The notes beneath the pieces are model-generated. The model ran no database searches and was not told where the DNA came from. It was given only the letters and a program-made list of their open reading frames with translations. Position numbers and translations under genes: made by a program. Positions 62,593 through 64,000 of a stretch of 64,000 nt of DNA are shown one piece after another (position 1 is the stretch's first letter; each line of letters opens with the position of its first letter). This DNA comes from JBDIVL01 sp039794405 (lineage in GTDB: Bacteria > Planctomycetota > Brocadiia > Brocadiales > Brocadiaceae): contig JBDIVL010000011.1 in the NCBI GenBank assembly GCA_039794405.1, forward strand, positions 31,183 through 95,182. Reading direction: 5' to 3'.

Positions 62593-62666
62593 ATGCTTAT
62601 TTTTGTTGTTGCCTATAACACGGGCTCACTGGAAAAAGTCGAGTATATCAGTGTTGTTGGGGCGAC
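62593..62666 (+). pseudogene. Glycosyltransferase 2 start, cut by IS630
   Basis: MLIFVVAYNTGSLEKVEYIS is like the first strand of GT2 enzymes (LIFxVAYN). After 25 codons it meets the IS630 left end. The remainder is not recognised past the IS; another IS begins soon after. Confidence 0.55.
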
Positions 62667-63657
62667 TATAGTACTAAACAAGTGAAACCGAACAGCAAAT
62701 AAAATTGTTGAAAAGGATACTTCAGGAAATAAGCGTTTGAGAGAACGATATCTGGCATTGGCACTTATTGCTTCTGGTAAATCGATACAAAGTGTTGCCA
62801 AGCAAATCCACCGAAGACGTCAAACCGTAAAGTGGGTACATAATTTTAATCAGAAAGGAATAGAGGGTTTGGTACCAGAGTTCAAAAGTCCTCAAAAGCC
62901 ACACCTGGCCAAAGAGAAGTTTGAGATATTGTATTAGGTCGTACAAAAGCCTCCACGCCAGAGTGGGATAAAAACCGGTCGTTGGAGTGGTAATAGTGTG
63001 GCTGCTTACATAAAAAAAGTATTTGGGAAAACGGTTCATCCCCATACAGTTCGACAGTATTTGCGTCGGTTGGGCTTTGTATTGAAGAGGCCACAAAAGA
63101 AGTTTACCAAAGCCAGTGAAAAAGACCAGAAAGCATTCGCCATGGCTCTTGATCACGTGAAACAAAGTCATCCAAAAAAGGTGGTGTCCCGGGGCAAAAG
63201 AGGCTCTTGTTGATTTTCTGAGTCCTGGCAAGAAGAAGCTCTCTTTTTATGTTGCTGTAGTAAGGCCTCTGGGAAAAATCATCACGTTGCAGGTGAAGAA
63301 GTCTCAGCAAGAAAATACTGCTCGATTTCTGAAGAAAATTCGTGCTTGTTTGCCTGACTATCATATTGATGCTATTTGGGATAATGCACCCTACCATCAA
63401 GGTAATATCACAAAAGAGATGCAGAAAGAAACTCCTGGACATGTACATCACTTACCTTCTTATAGTCCAAAAATGAATGCTGCTGAACAATGGATCCGAT
63501 GGGCAAAAGAAACCCTTCCCTATAACATTTGTTGGGAAACTCTTAAGACTTTGATTCGATCATTCAATGGTTTTGTTGCCTCTATGGCACAGAGAACTTC
63601 TGAAATACTCTCTCGGTGTGTTTCTCATATGTTCGGTTTCAATCGTTGTTGACTATA
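62667..63657 (+). mobile_element. IS630-family element with inactivated transposase
   Basis: Ends (TA)GTACTAAACAAGTGAAACC and, on the other strand of the right end, (TA)GTCAACAACGATTGAAACC, both leading into CGAACA; TA lies at each junction as expected for IS630. The transposase is in three frames: 62737-62937 (helix-turn-helix, IASGKSIQSVAKQIHRRRQTV), 62938-63213 (second HTH and start of the linker, HPHTVRQYLRRLGFVLKRP) and about 63214-63652 (WDNAPYHQG with one catalytic Asp, SPKMNAAEQWIRWAKE with the Glu). The segment with the first catalytic Asp seems deleted between KVVSRGKR and EALVDFLS. Confidence 0.85.
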
Positions 63658-63793
63658 ACTTACGATGATATTGATAAAAGTAATAAAAATGTTTTTCAAA
63701 GGATTAAGAACTTATCCGTAAATAGATAGATATATTTCAGGAGATATGGTATATTTCACACCATGTATAACTTTAGAGTATATGGAGGTGGAT

Positions 63794-64000
63794 ATGTCAA
63801 AAATACGATCATGGGAAGTATCAGATGCATTTTGGGAGAGGGTAAAGCCACTCATTCCGGTTTTGCCAAAGAGAAACGCAGAGAAAGAATATAAAAGAAA
63901 GGCAGGTGGTGGACGTAAGCCTATGGAAGCACGAAAGGTTTTTGAAGGAATCGTGTATGTACTAAGAACGGGTTGTCAGTGGAAGGCATTACCGAAAGAA
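63794..64000 (+). CDS. IS5-family transposase, partial at window end
   Basis: From ATG 63794 (with GGAGGTG just before): SKIRSWEVSDAFWERVKPLIP, then GGGRKPMEARKVFEGIVYVLRTGCQWKALPKE, the N-terminal DUF4096 domain of IS5-type transposases. It is cut by the end of the window. A possible left inverted repeat is GAACTTATCCGTAAATAG at 63709. It lies about 50 bases past the IS630 remnant. Confidence 0.85.
   Translation, partial: MSKIRSWEVSDAFWERVKPLIPVLPKRNAEKEYKRKAGGGRKPMEARKVFEGIVYVLRTGCQWKALPKE

Noticed and set aside
62722..63231. 169-codon open frame antisense to the IS630 transposase
   Set aside because: The opposite strand carries recognisable transposase motifs in three frames; the antisense frame has none.

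Overview
The window looks like chromosomal DNA of an anammox planctomycete (Brocadiales, most like 'Candidatus Brocadia'). This is inferred from gene content: tandem FocA/NirC nitrite-type channels, a very large exported surface-layer-like protein, a MetF-MetV-MvhD-type methylene-tetrahydrofolate reductase module, a phosphomannomutase with a cysteine-bearing N-terminal extension, and lipid A synthesis (lpxB). No rRNA, tRNA or CRISPR array was seen.

Layout. 0.2-5 kb: pepA and uvrA. 4.9-6.1 kb: nested debris made of a group II intron reverse transcriptase fragment and three miniature inverted-repeat elements. 6.2-10.2 kb: type II secretion genes gspE, gspG and gspH on the minus strand. 11-15.3 kb: the giant surface protein. 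17-23.7 kb: the replication cluster dnaA, dnaN, dciA (DUF721), gyrB, without recF. 24-29 kb: a DksA-like protein, an acyl-CoA synthetase, an RmlD-like reductase, lpxB and a small membrane protein. 29.8-34 kb: two FNT channels, a TehA/SLAC1-type channel and a ScdA-N protein, a probable nitrogen-oxyanion transport and stress island. 34-45 kb: yifB, folC, the C1 module metF-metV-oxidoreductase with a hicBA toxin-antitoxin pair lodged inside it, yjbQ and nadB. 45.8-62.6 kb: envelope and extracellular polysaccharide genes (UDP-xylose synthase, phosphomannomutase, a NusG/UpxY antiterminator, an EPS-associated MarR regulator, gmd, fcl, a Wzx flippase and the start of a glycosyltransferase). The GDP-fucose genes lie in a zone crowded with MNT nucleotidyltransferases, HEPN proteins, S23 four-helix-bundle genes and an Rpn nuclease, many of them broken. 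62.6-64 kb: an IS630 remnant and the start of an IS5-type element.

The most unusual content is non-coding. (1) A 100-bp element occurs three times, each time with a different 9-bp target duplication. (2) A 173-bp element is flanked by CTAA and sits inside another repeat whose empty site is visible twice elsewhere in the window. (3) Modular repeats share the same boundary sequence, carry interchangeable hairpin payloads and are chained head to tail. (4) Degenerate tandem tracts with periods of 6, 7 and 8 bp occupy the gaps of the MNT/HEPN/S23 zone. The 6-bp tract also occurs inside the coding sequences of gmd and fcl, where it is translated in frame, and in inverted orientation on both sides of an S23 gene. 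Together these suggest a cassette-like mobile family related in form to S23-bearing intervening sequences. That interpretation is inference; the repeats and reading frames are directly visible.
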